A stretch of DNA of 64,000 nucleotides from Epithemia pelagica (taxonomy: Eukaryota; Bacillariophyta; Bacillariophyceae; Surirellales; Surirellaceae). The first letter of the stretch is position 1. The number at the start of each line of letters is the position of its first letter. Below are positions 50,601-54,043 of this stretch, in pieces. Below the pieces are notes generated by a model. The model did no database searches and was not told the origin of the DNA. It saw only the letters and a program-made list of their open reading frames with translations. Location of the stretch: the NCBI GenBank assembly GCA_946965045.2, contig OX337229.1, positions 6,262,001-6,326,000 of the forward strand. Direction: 5' to 3'. The position numbers and the translations under genes are program-made.

Positions 50601-51808
50601 GGCGTGATTACTCTGGCCAACAGCCATATGGTGACGATCTGAACGAACTGGGCTATGTGTCATGCGTCGACAAAGATGGAAACGACAGCACATATTCTCT
50701 TGATGAACTGTATGAACGTGCTCTATCGATTCGTGAACGTTATTGCAACTCGCTGCTTTTGGCGGCAAGAGAACTTTCGGAAAAGGAAGAAAACTCAATG
50801 GACCCAAGTAAGGAAAACCTGCCATCAATGGACTATTCTCAGCAAGAGCCTTTTTCAGGTAATGAAACTTCCGAACACGACGCGGCACACACCGAACCGT
50901 TTTGTGAGTTGGACGATAACGAGGAGAGACGAAATGCCGATGACGCCGTCGACCTTGCGATGCCAATCGATCAACCCAAGTTGGTTGAAGATTTGGCTCC
51001 CATGTCTACATCCATGAAATCAGCCATCAAACAATTGGAGCATCTTCTTTCTATGAGAGACGCCAAAGTGCTGGCTTCAAAGAATCCCTCGGGAGGGTCA
51101 GCTCATTTGTTACATGATGTCCCAGCTGGAGACGATGCCGTTGGTACAGAGGGGCTTGTGGATATTAGCACTGCAGGAGAATCCTCCCTGTCTGACAGCG
51201 ACACCCATGTGTCAGCCAGTCTTGTACAAAATCAATCGCAAGGATCACCTCAAGTTTCGCTTGCAGTTGTAGAACAGTTGCCACCAGTATCGCCATCCAT
51301 GAAAGCCTCGATGATGCAGTTGTCGCAGCTTCTTCGTGACCGTCATCTGGATGGTTTTCACGCTATGGCTGCGGCATTTGACCCACCAACTGAACAGGAT
51401 ACACACACTGCTTTGGATTCTCTTGAGGGATCTCATGTCGAAAATGAGATAGGAGGATTGGACGAAGAACCTAGCAATGTTCAAAACACGCCACAGATCC
51501 AGAATGTACCAATCCCGAGCACTTCACCAATGCCATCTTTGATTGACAAATGGCACAAGTTCTCCAAGTCGGGTGACGTACGTGGAGTCGATGGCGCAAC
51601 CTTAGCTGGAACGAAAGCTGGAGATTTGGCTTCCCCGCAGGAAGGGACCAAATCTATGGCATCTGACTCTATTGTACAAGGGAGTTCTTCGACCAATGAT
51701 CCCGTGGATTGTGAAATGGAGGGAAACCCATCCACATGCCTGAATGGAGATGCAATATCTGATGTTATGGAACATGTCACTGGCGAAGGAGAATCACCCA
51801 GTGTCTAA
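26606..51808 (+). CDS. Giant repeat-built single-pass membrane protein, about 8,400 aa
   Basis: One uninterrupted frame of 8,401 codons. ATG 26606 starts a signal sequence: basic RRRRSRNR, then FGFVWLVVWLSVLGTAAVAAV. An ATG at 26303 would add 101 residues and is less likely. The ectodomain (to about 750) has a Gln/Asn/Ser-rich part, a possible folded domain (about 265-430, with Cys and N-x-T sites) and a PT-rich stalk (about 434-713). One membrane segment spans about 758-782. The tail of about 7,600 residues is acidic and Ser-rich and made of duplicated modules: an ETSWAHLS module x2, QHSPE..YWQRPYARSME x2, FVPLDD x5, SFIEEE-type acidic blocks, LAPISPQM-type motifs, a 67-aa unit, and 34 units of 82 aa (4786-7527) between two copies of an unknown domain (4609-4737 and 7922-8062). 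Many SP/TP sites suggest phosphorylation. It may be a membrane-anchored scaffold or tether; this is inference. Confidence 0.85.
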   Translation: MTGNTTKTTIRRRRSRNRHETPLYGRFGFVWLVVWLSVLGTAAVAAVTTHDEPQQAQEEGHAQEQTRQRRLGRGMMGATPPPSPPLSPTTRRSSRRIGSSSSSSPPELVHSQQTQTQPHKKQPQQQPQGYIRRANRALRDSQKPRHDDNDTNESTTTTTTTTTRHTRRNLRSSSSSSSLSIPRANSNHKSDKNHDHKVPEQRSTNIRRKRRKSDTTNHSPAGTNNHNNTSNSSVTTTTTTIQQQQRALRRPSNRHANAERVLLTTNTTHRIYFDAVQVQINMVLPIACTDAGAATVRNAAQVVLHTVLVDTAANDTNTTTCETQWNQLQLVLFPNASSATTTTTTTRDWTPVDLIVGVPGTCLNNQNATSNMWIELPGGVLEYETTRVIPLVVNDSLVEAQASALVQDCVESILGSTAMVSELQSSYAFVSGVQVVPDPTLAPSVQPSAVPTASVAPSTTAPTITPTTVPTMTAPTTAVPSRSPTTAPITAIPTTSRPTTSAPVSSPSLVPTTSPVASTNVPSERPSEQQALLQPSPTAAPSQTAATSTTVPTSSSTVPPTNNRPTTTMPTPQGSSSSTTQMPTSAPSSSTTTTTPSSPNVPTAPPTPTPSLVVVPNVPTALPTQPSTGTDFPSFSATRGSPSPTATTAVPTTTPSSVPTVIQNLPPSSGGTGTTPTTPTVPPSSLGMTKAPTNLPSTVPSSVPSLHPEQTPVVVAQQQGTNDDDEFDEQVAVSDRTNEIAASNNDNDKDGRWSPRRLALVVICGSILVYLLPFTVSLVYASARTQYQKAKTKKEEQEKQQQQMLLLQAGNVRLDDQDDSSSSSSGTSLVVEHLLHRDDRHGPDGAAGSSLDTSYTYESFPSMVSLSGNSKKNDDGKTRRGRRQTKNKKQFPRQVQREQQAQQEGERPEQRPMAGTTTTTSRSIHFHASPTDERDDRFELEEDGQTVESVTIRHSNRALDHDPMHDYFDITTDEDDEDVIESEESEEEQFYDELMEPARRHTVVPIGLGTLPNRTLERNQDSLQSSRRALQPEERMQKAPTHNPPFHPKPEATKPLRYEENKDAVLYQKANDYLGRPAAGSKDELVTSNTSMREKQQLPLQEAGRHGYALAAHDKDQIALVESAEFTSPSEHDISDRTANHSIEASESPIKMRYPQRHSIGARPPDDDGKILLVDTVMMQPSYFDDKDTEKMEPLTTPESVPQPSSPWLVQLQRRRHSCAGNLEQPKTSSSSSSSSSSPGDKTTEVMKQSPLVPDKQASIEEDADGAESIASIHPLAAAQVIPGTETSWAHLSFGQMSAHPSPRSTSLLRSPDDDTTTSSASDWMSPASPHLSRQQSPRSKPDQGAETTEVIVSSPTQQVHVEKRSVGTLTNLLHQISKRQMENYPHMVTAQEGSSEGSASDSNSSDTSNLHIHVGSVSLNEDGVEHSEPALRASLQQNNEMLVLQSSESQKMDESGSDSDESQSRGYFMGVDQTTSKGQKSADKVDDAESIVSIEPPTVTGATPGTETSWAHLSLGQLGSKSPPTPTSSLLGNKTAPGDESPQRSASSWISSDSPQQRSVQGSLRPELDGNRSERQAVTSLRRGTQRPTGNLTNLLRELSLRDMENSGKNSHQIAMAALSQNVSNSSDSTGLHIDLASVSTTDHSEHHESLLQATLQQSNDMLILRSGIDESSSFGENSVGESDFLPTDEKSELLHPGSSALDVDPTSSVRFEESTHLSSGISPRSEQTSNYATDLSNAPNSRDTMVVLGQPSPREISSQTYDSCSVDSPLVDIHSVSSMDQSSAMSQSSMPQDTHTRRLNYEPVGDPIISSSDMDGTVADTTDSPLKNDDLPRNDEADIAITASQSSGLQPRIDDTSADEKLRLEEQKSLVLGKTLKDAKSLDNNHKDICETNVVLDDPISDGSERRHSHDGMSSQHSPEKPIHYWQRPYARSMEHMLITDQEMEQVDGSLSHTNSDSPYHMTLIPQTSHDLSEIAQDNEQLLSEKDRANPSSVLHESSVPNASSEQDTFSLSVCGDETADGDHQQPLVVYESAPPQTSPLESRTDQVVDSDNDNIDDEYRCGQTELKFFEEEPPFARQKEGAVAFDDVSTNETADGDHLPPLGVSESAPPTQTSPLESRTDQRGDSDNFNDSIDVEYKRGQTELKLHEEEPVALFDDFTKQVDERVHDIDEQRGFENNTEKANFLSEMVLESNAMAILDEMLDSDAKGGTCDSPSLSEDDHNAFGDELSNSKPSGDTESPVEFAESPETIIAYSDHQQEDENDGNISVPQSLCAALLSPVAMEKTSGNQHHHEDKEEDLVVNEENENQILNISRDSLNEMSAQHSPEHPIKYWQRPYARSMEDGVVPDHGTEEDDRFWSTSSNESTGLPDMERGPETGEHLLNSSLNDKVHQPVDQNANSKPNKAVIDFMNSENEPTDDVGAFQHSSPSLDSGNSSSSPVVAYKTSHDETDPENIEHGMLHMNQTLTLSNTQASLHDGPQHLREKSEGQDAINSTSQLQDEEQKKGTIVNDSRSPMPYPEDIAINSSLDSQHHRQHEDKQMQGARQEIDSSTTTSGVVSIQDSQTTSVSEPSQNDYPEKDTSQAFSLLFPKPSLMHSDSSSMHPDTWDDNGESNVMVPLKPLSSSAEDNETSAEPNDREESSEASFVPLDDMSIRASNKKDNNPPNARAPLSPQVLPARDSESFDTSDGESQSIETSFVPLDDLSVRPSSMDDRNEPNQQIALLSPIFPTAQHTDSMAEKDAGTQSSETSFVPLDDMSVRPCSSENTFHQEVMEPTLQPSSASQDTMASVEVEEKSQSSEPLNESEGKGQSSDTSFVPLDDSFMLAETEGNKFEPNLMTRLSPVGNEALAETEAKGQSSDTSFVPLDDSSMLADTEASKFDPNAIVPTSPPVSSYGEIEYMTHTDEPGESNDVYPIPWGNSVSDENDEQVLDKDWNEAGHVATDDEEEVVKVIEVDDVNPSISSFASSSLSTWNDGDSNEVSSQKNDASNHNSGTWHSPRSSAPSSLGHSNNSDNSSYDTPVDSDPIPNTSSSFMDCFNVLGKLGGHTPSEGSGSSSSSFEGSSSSSSNSTVSHHKNDTMTDDDVEDPPLDMSLESLSEPNLNGSLTPSVLSETARTIDERERAEHNKTTASTEQLEDPSLHRNSLCSGGASVASSSQEFSGSSQHPRATENDSYADTVSFDDGVSSTTTMELLQGEAIFLPSPLPSTNKQDGKNDDRGVSPLAHSLVMARKAANAARGNAAHGGEGSSSLPTSDDEQDKTDINQNLKGASSTSASSLSFSMSSIWTGGYLSYSSGSTRRFAMDLPLPDSDHDSYNAGDDAGDQDLTFLSTPKPRYDRGDVRDDWSDSGLGYVSPSGLSLAASTTNSELFAVSVADEEAASAPASPAIEHVVPQSRLKQDAPASSVGNLFAFPVADEETASTPAFPAVEQAVPQPRPKQDAPASSIRNLKMDQRNSNNDENEHGEWPQVSERNIIGDALSPQAPTSLQLDSLHLLDQQERPQPKQEQPSVEDKKFLPEAPLNSSSHAHPPAASTDEEDDDPLVVSSFSSDYSGSDQEEDVQDDANVNIPDQNASTPPGSTNPVATIDQTPSFNDDQQQKGETQLDQASTAVAAPSSPTANRQEAKVCPLDVFDAMGGASEKLTMPLSPESDPESESPRHWMEAEDMDASIQQWYHHESISDVSSAIQQALQAQERKNDDNNYEAFQANESDSFIEEEVLDEEDVTEEEILEEVIEDHQAEDDVLEEVIVEEHAEGEEILEEEIIEELVSSSFLDMGSFIEEVILEEDEAEVLNELADTVISPLKQDEKTKEPLSPVRESQGLENLAPVSPQMGASIQRWENQFVDKVQEEIHDPVAADVGSMLDNETRKDMVSDTPGNNLVEDMRQEKDLDTALESAPSVESMSNTELPLSPVSEPNAMVDLAPISPQMNSVLRQWENRFADNAEAQIQDHANAEASRARTETETVMDSYTLEEDLMEDEMEHDDELDGVLESITASIESYQALEIPLSPVSEPEEMMDLAPISPQMNSVIQQWENRFAKNDEDDTHHADDDDEAIESRSAGSSVMEEDLEDDDEFEAISRSMEPTDDLAQPESPIADPEGMLELTPMSRETSALIEDWDNLRQQQTQLATSDAPGGLGQEEEPLTDTADASSRSIESYESVTASQTSLAESEGLMDLAPISSQMNNSIQLWESFVADNSQEINFDHSSPAVEVPPDDVENDMASIPADMSSQTSLSESEGLMDLAPISSQMNNSIQHWESFIAGNSQEINFDITSPTVEVPHDDVENDMASIPADMSSQTSLSESEGLMDLAPISSQMNNSIQHWESFVADNSQEINFDHSSPAVEVPPDDVENDMASIPADMSSQTSLSESEGLMDLAPISSQMNNSIQHWESFIAGNSQEINFDHTSPAVEVPHDDVENDTVSIPADMSSQTSLSESEGLMDLAPISSQMNNSIQHWESFIADNSQEINFDNTSPTVDKSRPEEKNHAETKSQSAAANEEVGKNELEDINSSMETNESLAQPTSPASEPESLVDHNPGSSEIDAAIRRWENRFAEDATWDDGKIVGEKTKVMKQSPESDQDPRDETFLDGPELSSAARSIPHEFEYESVRFVVRRPYGAEMDQALWFENGQLGAKVYQQHASAHSVETIEILGLRDADGSKFVLYGHDTIRHGTQDGVWSKSSDNHIKLENKEEEQHDAKNPTPPLDEHYQRAISIRIKYCTTLLSAATKMSPTDAYSPIQPDVGSDKDDSAKKAVSVMSDVTDQKRKSRMSTLMAPADEKQNDGNSKHPTSLVPKVKTRDMPPFLDKLKKRTVPSNEKSVATSPIVPVRDDDTDVATRVGNGALSQRDAGSPSKPTTPEQEKQNDEDSKHPTSLVPKVKTRDMPPFLDKLKKRTVPSNEKSVATSPIVPVRDDDTDVATRVGDGALSQRDAGSPSKPTTPEEEKQNDEDSKHPTSLVPKVKTRDMPPFLDKLKKRTVPSNEKSVATSPIVPVRDDDTDVATRVGDGALSQRDAGSPSKPTTPEQEKQNDEDSKHPTSLVPKVKTRDMPPFLDKLKKRTVPSNEKSVATSPIVPVRDDDTDVATRVGDGALSQRDAGSPSKPTTPEQEKQNDEDSKRPTSLVPKVKTRDMPPFLDKLKKRTVPSNEKSVATSPIVPVRDDDTDVATRVGDGALSQRDAGSPSKPTTPEQEKQNDEDSKRPTSLVPKVKTRDMPPFLDKLKKRTGNEKSVATSPIVPVRDNDTDVAICVGDGALSQRDAGSPSKPTTPEQEKQNDEDSKHPTSLVPKVKTRDMPPFLDKLKKRTVPSNEKSVATSPIVPVRDDDTDVATRVGDGALSQRDAGSPSKPTTPEQEKQNDEDSKRPTSLVPKVKTRDMPPFLDKLKKRTVPSNEKSVATSPIVPVRDDDTDVATRVGDGALSQRDAGSPSKPTTPEQEKQNDEDSKRPTSLVPKVKTRDMPPFLDKLKKRTGNEKSVATSPIVPVRDNDTDVATRVGDGALSQRDAGSPSKPTTPEQEKQNDEDSKRPTSLVPKVKTRDMPPFLDKLKKRTGNEKSVATSPIVPVRDDDTDVAICVGDGALSQRDAGSPSKPTTPEQEKQNDEDSKHPTSLVPKVKTRDMPPFLDKLKKRTVPSNEKSVATSPIVPVRDDDTDVATRVGDGALSQRDAGSPSKPTTPEQEKQNDEDSKRPTSLVPKVKTRDMPPFLDKLKKRTVPSNEKSVATSPIVPVRDDDTDVAICVGDGALSQRDAGSPSKPTTPEQEKQNDEDSKRPTSLVPKVKTRDMPPFLDKLKKRTGNEKSVATSPILPVRDDDTDVATRVGYGALSQRDAGSPSKPTTPEQEKQNDEDSKRPTSLVPKVKTRDMPPFLDKLKKRTVPSNEKSVATSPIVPVRDDDTAVATCVGDGALSQRDAGSPSKPTKPEEEKQNDEDSKHPTCLAPKVKTRDMPPFLDKLKKRTVPSNEKSVATSPIVPVRDDDTAVATCVGDGALSQRDAGSPSKPTTPEEEKQNDEDSKHPTSLVPKVKTRDMPPFLDKLKKRTVPSNEKSVATSPIVPVRDDDTAVATCVGDGALSQRDAGSPSKPTTPEEEKQNDEDSKHPTSLVPKVKTRDMPPFLNKLKKRTGNEKSVATSPIVPVRDDDTDVATCVGDGALSQRDAGSPSKPTTPEQEKQNDEDSKHPTSLVPKVKTRDMPPFLDKLKKRTVPSNEKSVATSPILPVRDDDTDVATRVGDGALSQRDAGSPSKPTTPEQEKQNDEDSKHPTSLVPKVKTRDMPPFLDKLKKRTVPSNEKSVATSPIVPVRDDDTDVATRVGDGALSQRDAGSPSKPTTPEQEKQNDEDSKHPTSLVPKVKTRDMPPFLDKLKKRTVPSNEKSVATSPIVPVRDDDTDVAICVGDGALSQRDAGSPSKPTTPEEEKQNDEDSKHPTSLVPKVKTRDMPPFLNKLKKRTVPSNEKSVATSPIVPVRDDDTDVATCVGYGALSQRDAGSPSKPTTPEEEKQNDEDSKHPTSLVPKVKTRDMPPFLDKLKKRTVPSNEKSVATSPILPVRDDDTDVATRVGDGALSQRDAGSPSKPTTPEQEKQNDEDSKRPTSLVPKVKTRDMPPFLDKLKKRTVPSNEKSVATSPIVPVRDDDTDVAICVGDGALSQRDAGSPSKPTTPEEEKQNDEDSKHPTSLVPKVKTRDMPPFLDKLKKRTGNEKSVATSPILPVRDNDTDVATRVGDGALSQRDAGSPSKPTTPEQEKQNDEDSKHPTSLVPKVKTRDMPPFLDKLKKRTVPSNEKSVATSPIVPVRDDDTDVATRVGDGALSQRDAGSPSKPSTPEEEKQNDEDSKHPTTSLVPKVKTRDMPPFLDKLKKRTVPSNEKSVATSPILPVRDNDTDVATRVGNGALSQRDAGSPSKPTTPEQEKQNDEDSKHPTSLVPKVKTTDMPPFLDKLKKRTVPSNEKSVATSPIVPVRDDDTDVAICVGDGALSQRDAGSPSKPTTPEEEKQNDEDSKRPTSLVPKVKTRDMPPFLDKLKKRTVPSNEKCVATSPIVPVWDDDTDVATRVNDGALSQRDAGSPSKPTTPEQEKQNDEDSKHPTSLVPKVKTRDMPPFLDKLKKRTVPSNEKSVATSPIVPVRDDDTDVATRVGDGALSQRDAGSPSKPSTPEEEKQNDEDSKHPTTSLVPKVKTRDMPPFLDKLKKRTVPSNEKSVATSPIVPVRDDDTAVATCVGDGALSQRDAGSPSKPTTPEQEKQNDEDSKHPTSLVPKVKTRDMPPFLDKLKKRTVPSNEKSVATSPIVPVRDDDTAVATCVGDGALSQRDAGSPSKPTTPEQEKQNDEDSKHPTSLVPKVKTRDMPPFLDKLKKRTVPSNEKSVATSPIVPVRDDDTDVATRVGDGALSQRDAGSPSKPTTPEQEKQNDEDSKHPTSLVPKVKTRDMPPFLDKLKKRTGNEKSVATSPIVPVRDDDTDVATRVGDGALSQRDAGSPSKPTTPEQEKQNDENSKHPTSLVPKVKTRDMPPFLDKLKKRTVPSNEKSVATSPIVRAEHGGTPWNVSETKPVDGFCVLSDELKSESTVIDAIDRNPIFACSQRNSLHESFSEHTFEVREDGQLLSFIDLSISDGGDESKRDNRVVDMSSRRNSITSVASLGDPTRLDERFVSVVALDDLEPDNGSKTSENESATFLKQPPQSDDENSFSEEEIMECEEEAVLRTAGVEVLPLCHGHDSFVEEEISETEEERLISEFNGNESFIEEEICELDDGFKPPGFNGNESFIEEEISETDDVVSPRTHLPVSPETPLSETATSLDMWDQVKELDLDCSSESLEDQSVSMDSVETETSEEDMFEEVIEEEVLDDEGSFFKSPSKATEKKQLMLLSPISEVTSDDSVEATPKGIIQKTRVQAEASVAPIPVCEMSESLQKDVSSLPSAFPEVAALVPHRFDSDMATFVVRKPYGAETDQSIWFENGELGAKVYQQHASVHNVNTIEVVAQIHVDGSKFLLHGHGSIRHGSSDGVWRDYSGQQPYGDDLNELGYVSCVDKDGNDSTYSLDELYERALSIRERYCNSLLLAARELSEKEENSMDPSKENLPSMDYSQQEPFSGNETSEHDAAHTEPFCELDDNEERRNADDAVDLAMPIDQPKLVEDLAPMSTSMKSAIKQLEHLLSMRDAKVLASKNPSGGSAHLLHDVPAGDDAVGTEGLVDISTAGESSLSDSDTHVSASLVQNQSQGSPQVSLAVVEQLPPVSPSMKASMMQLSQLLRDRHLDGFHAMAAAFDPPTEQDTHTALDSLEGSHVENEIGGLDEEPSNVQNTPQIQNVPIPSTSPMPSLIDKWHKFSKSGDVRGVDGATLAGTKAGDLASPQEGTKSMASDSIVQGSSSTNDPVDCEMEGNPSTCLNGDAISDVMEHVTGEGESPSV
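27901..28745 (+). repeat. PT-rich ectodomain stalk of the giant protein
   Basis: About 280 residues rich in Pro, Thr and Ser with PT-x-x-PT spacing, similar in style to the stalk of the protease at 15605. It ends about 40 residues before the membrane segment, so it would hold the N-terminal domain away from the membrane. Confidence 0.85.
30390..31630 (+). repeat. Duplicated module of about 220 aa (ETSWAHLS type)
   Basis: Two diverged copies (about 30390-30960 and 31060-31620) share, in order, AESI.SI, PGTETSWAHLS.GQ, LTNLL, a D/N-rich spacer and SLQQ.N.ML.L. This is an old duplication in the membrane-proximal part of the tail. Confidence 0.75.
32650..33070 (+). repeat. Duplicated coding block (ETADGDH type)
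   Basis: Two copies of about 235 bp share ETADGDH, ESAPP, TSPLESRTDQ and GQTELK. DNA similarity is high, so this duplication is younger than the flanking modules. Confidence 0.8.
34535..35245 (+). repeat. Five FVPLDD modules
   Basis: TSFVPLDD-type motifs (the first is ASFVPLDD) occur at about 34541, 34701, 34857, 35056 and 35200, each after a QSS/QSI-E or D segment and followed by SxR or LAxTE. Spacing is about 145-200 bp. They could be short linear interaction motifs in a disordered tail. Confidence 0.8.
37608..40045 (+). repeat. LAPISPQM-type motifs and a 67-aa tandem unit
   Basis: Motifs of the form DLAPIS.QMN..I..WE recur from about 38080 on. Between about 39110 and 40045 they form five units at a 201-bp period (CAGACGTCC starts at 39311, 39512, 39713 and 39914; the first, diverged copy is at about 39110). 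A similar motif returns near the C-terminus (about 50990 and 51280: LAPMSTSMKSAIKQLE, PPVSPSMKASMMQL). The WE helix after it looks amphipathic. Confidence 0.85.
40430..40818 (+). other. Bracketing domain, copy A (residues 4609-4737)
   Basis: A segment that looks folded, with FVVRRPYGAE, LWFENGQLGAKVYQQHAS, DGSKF, HGHD.IRHG, DGVW and a final helix AISIRIKYC. It shares well over half its residues with copy B at 50369. Family unknown to me. It lies directly before the 82-aa array. Confidence 0.8.
40961..49186 (+). repeat. 34-copy tandem array of an 82-aa (246-bp) unit
   Basis: Counting the NEKS core gives 34 copies. Between neighbouring cores, 24 intervals are 246 bp, 7 are 240 bp (TVPSNE shortened to TGNE) and 2 are 249 bp (one extra Thr); these sum to the observed 8,082 bp. 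The first copy is slightly diverged (DGNS) and the last stops after SPIV. The unit is basic and Pro-rich, with one conserved likely helix, DMPPFLDKLKKR, and SP/TP sites (TSPI, GSPSKPTTPE). Variation is confined to a few positions, so copies are kept homogeneous by unequal exchange or gene conversion. All changes keep the frame. Confidence 0.97.
49630..50130 (+). repeat. Acidic SFIEEE-type modules, second set
   Basis: SF.EEEI motifs followed by acidic segments recur four times, then an EEVIEEEVLDDE block. A first set lies at about 37740-37990, upstream of copy A of the bracketing domain. The same module order on both sides of the 82-aa array indicates that a larger block was duplicated before the array expanded. 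Confidence 0.75.
50369..50790 (+). other. Bracketing domain, copy B (residues 7922-8062)
   Basis: The second copy has FVVRKPYGAE, IWFENGELGAKVYQQHAS, DGSKF, HGHGSIRHG, DGVW and the helix ALSIRERYC. It lies about 1.2 kb after the end of the array, separated by the acidic modules. Confidence 0.8.
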
Positions 51809-52630
51809 CTGGCGACTGACGGGCCATTGAATGTCTTGCCCGCGTCCGCCATTATACCCATAGAAAAAGGAGAACCAACCTGCATCTAGGGGAGGTGCAT
51901 TAAACGCACACATTGAAATGAGATTGAATGCTGGGACGCCTGCTCCAAGCACGTGCTAACAGCAACAACACGGGGATAGAATTCACAATGTGTTGTACGG
52001 ATAGATAGTACGGGGGGATGTACTACGCATGTTTGTTAAAATACTATGTAACATGATGTGAGTCTATACTTGAGCAAATTGCACAATAGAATGCACTCGT
52101 CCTCATGTCTCCAAGTTCAAGGATCCAAATCCGGAAAAGTTTCGTCATTTGGAAGGACTGAAACGAAGACGATTGATTCACAATGACTTTCGTGCGATCA
52201 TTACAACCTATGGAATCTCGAAATAGAATGGAATCGCATTGACTTTCTCAGGGGCTGTGTCCACGTCGAGTGTTTTCGAGTTCTGCATGTGACAGGATTT
52301 CGAAAGAGGAGAAAGAGAAGGCTCGCCCCGCGCTTGTGTATCGAAGAAACAGTACAAAGCATCGGTCGCATCTTTCTTGTGCTCCGCACGTCGGGTGGTG
52401 CGAAGTACGAACACTATTTGCATATTGCTCGATGGGACCGAATAAATAATGTTGTGGTGGTTAAAAGATCGGCGGGCGGGCCGGGCCGTTGGTCACGCTA
52501 GCGTGCCTTCAGTCGCTTGGCGACGCAGTATTATTTCTCTCTGGAATGCGCCTTCATGGTTCATGGTGCTCACTTTTCTTGAGTAAAGTGAGTTGTGTGT
52601 ATCTCTCTATATAGAATCTTTTGTGTTTCC
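51809..52630. other. Intergenic region between giant gene and glycosyltransferase gene
   Basis: No gene. A segment at about 52165-52340 matches parts of 54615-54650 and 55030-55135 (shared TTGATTCACAATGACTTTCG and GGAATCTCGAA). From about 52310 it aligns with 56415 onward as the duplicated promoter of the glycosyltransferase genes, including a TCTATATAGAATC segment near 52607. Confidence 0.6.
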
Positions 52631-54043
52631 ATGTCTGCACCAGCAGAAGAGTTCATCATGACACGTTCCAGTCCAACAACCAAACGTAATAGGTTTTTCA
52701 CCAATTGCACCAAGCCTAGGCTGATGGCTTTCGTTTTTATTGCCTGGGTGTTCCTTCTTCAGATTGCAAATCTTTCTTTCTTTTCGGGCGCGATTGTCAC
52801 TTACAACAATCAATCTTCCTCCTTTGCCGCAAACCCGCCCACAAGGAAGGGGTCGTCCATTCTGGATGACGACAACAAGACTTTGAGTGCTCCTCCGCGT
52901 GCTTCTGCAAACGTGGTAAATGATACACCCATCGGGGAGAAAACACAGTCGTTGCCGCTTCCTTCTGCTGGCTTGCGCCTAGATTGGACGCAATTGGACC
53001 TGCACTCATCCATGGCCAAACGAATCGCCGCTCATCAAAGTTCTTGTGACCTACCCGAGGCAATATTTCCATGGCGCAACGTTGCTGGAATGGGCAGTGA
53101 TTTCACCCTGTGGTCGTATGCCATGTGCAAAGGCTTGCAGCTGGGTCAGCGCCTCATCTCTCCTCGACCGTGGATTCACTGGAGCCAACTCAGCTGTCCC
53201 AGCAACGACAGCTCGGCCATGACGTGCTACTTTCCACAATCTGAAGATTTCTGTCCCAGACCGGACGAGCAGCCTGTCGCCAAGAAGGACGACAACACAA
53301 GCCATCCTCCACGCTCTCAACTAAGAATTCAACCAGATGGAAGAGTTCGCGATGAATGCCGATCTACTTTACAGCAAGCAAACCTCACCATAAAAGATTT
53401 TGTCGGATCGGCCACGGAGTTTTTGTTTTCAAGTCTTTCTCCCAGAGTAGTCGACTCTGCCGTGGAGAGGCTCCCACTGGTCTTTCCACCTCATGGCATT
53501 GTGCCACCCAATTTGATCACCGTACACATTCGATGGGGAGACAAAGCAAGGGAAATGCATTTAGTGGACATTCATTCCTACATTGATGCCTGTCATCAGA
53601 TTCTACAACGACGCAGAGACCAAGTCACAGGGTCTCAGGGTACGAACAAGACCAACTTGGCGAACAGTGCAGCCATTTACACCAACAACAGCGGTAGCAG
53701 CCAGGACGAAGATCCGGTGCACATTTATTTGGCCACGGAAGATCCAACTGCAATTCAAGCCATGCGTGAGAACATGCCATCGCATTGGAACTTGTATGTT
53801 GATCCCTATGTCAACGAGTTTTCCCAATATCGTCAAACGAGCTTCAATGGGAATGCCAAAATGACCAAAGCTCACAGAGGAGCACCGGCATTGTCTGGAT
53901 TGGCATCACTCCTCATTGCCATGGAGGCCAACGACTTTGTTCTGACTACAAGAAGCAACTGGAGTCGACTCATGAATGACATTCGACGTTTCATTGTGCA
54001 ACACCACTTTGCAACCACCGTTATTGACTTGCGGCACAACTGA
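52631..54043 (+). CDS. Type II membrane glycosyltransferase, FUT8/NodZ-like
   Basis: 470 aa from ATG 52631; a second Met nine residues on (MTRSSP) could also serve. A basic N-terminus and the segment LMAFVFIAWVFLLQIANLSFF form a signal anchor, as in Golgi glycosyltransferases. A luminal stem follows, then the catalytic part: WRN.AGMGSDFTLW; HIRWGDK at residues 299-305, comparable to the HxRxxDK motif of alpha-1,6-fucosyltransferases; IYLATEDP (compare V.ATDDP); and a C-terminal ANDFVLTTRSNWSRL. I infer a GDP-fucose-type transferase acting on glycans in the Golgi. Donor and acceptor are not shown by the sequence. The gene is intact, while its tandem copy at 56719 is broken. Confidence 0.7.
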   Translation: MSAPAEEFIMTRSSPTTKRNRFFTNCTKPRLMAFVFIAWVFLLQIANLSFFSGAIVTYNNQSSSFAANPPTRKGSSILDDDNKTLSAPPRASANVVNDTPIGEKTQSLPLPSAGLRLDWTQLDLHSSMAKRIAAHQSSCDLPEAIFPWRNVAGMGSDFTLWSYAMCKGLQLGQRLISPRPWIHWSQLSCPSNDSSAMTCYFPQSEDFCPRPDEQPVAKKDDNTSHPPRSQLRIQPDGRVRDECRSTLQQANLTIKDFVGSATEFLFSSLSPRVVDSAVERLPLVFPPHGIVPPNLITVHIRWGDKAREMHLVDIHSYIDACHQILQRRRDQVTGSQGTNKTNLANSAAIYTNNSGSSQDEDPVHIYLATEDPTAIQAMRENMPSHWNLYVDPYVNEFSQYRQTSFNGNAKMTKAHRGAPALSGLASLLIAMEANDFVLTTRSNWSRLMNDIRRFIVQHHFATTVIDLRHN

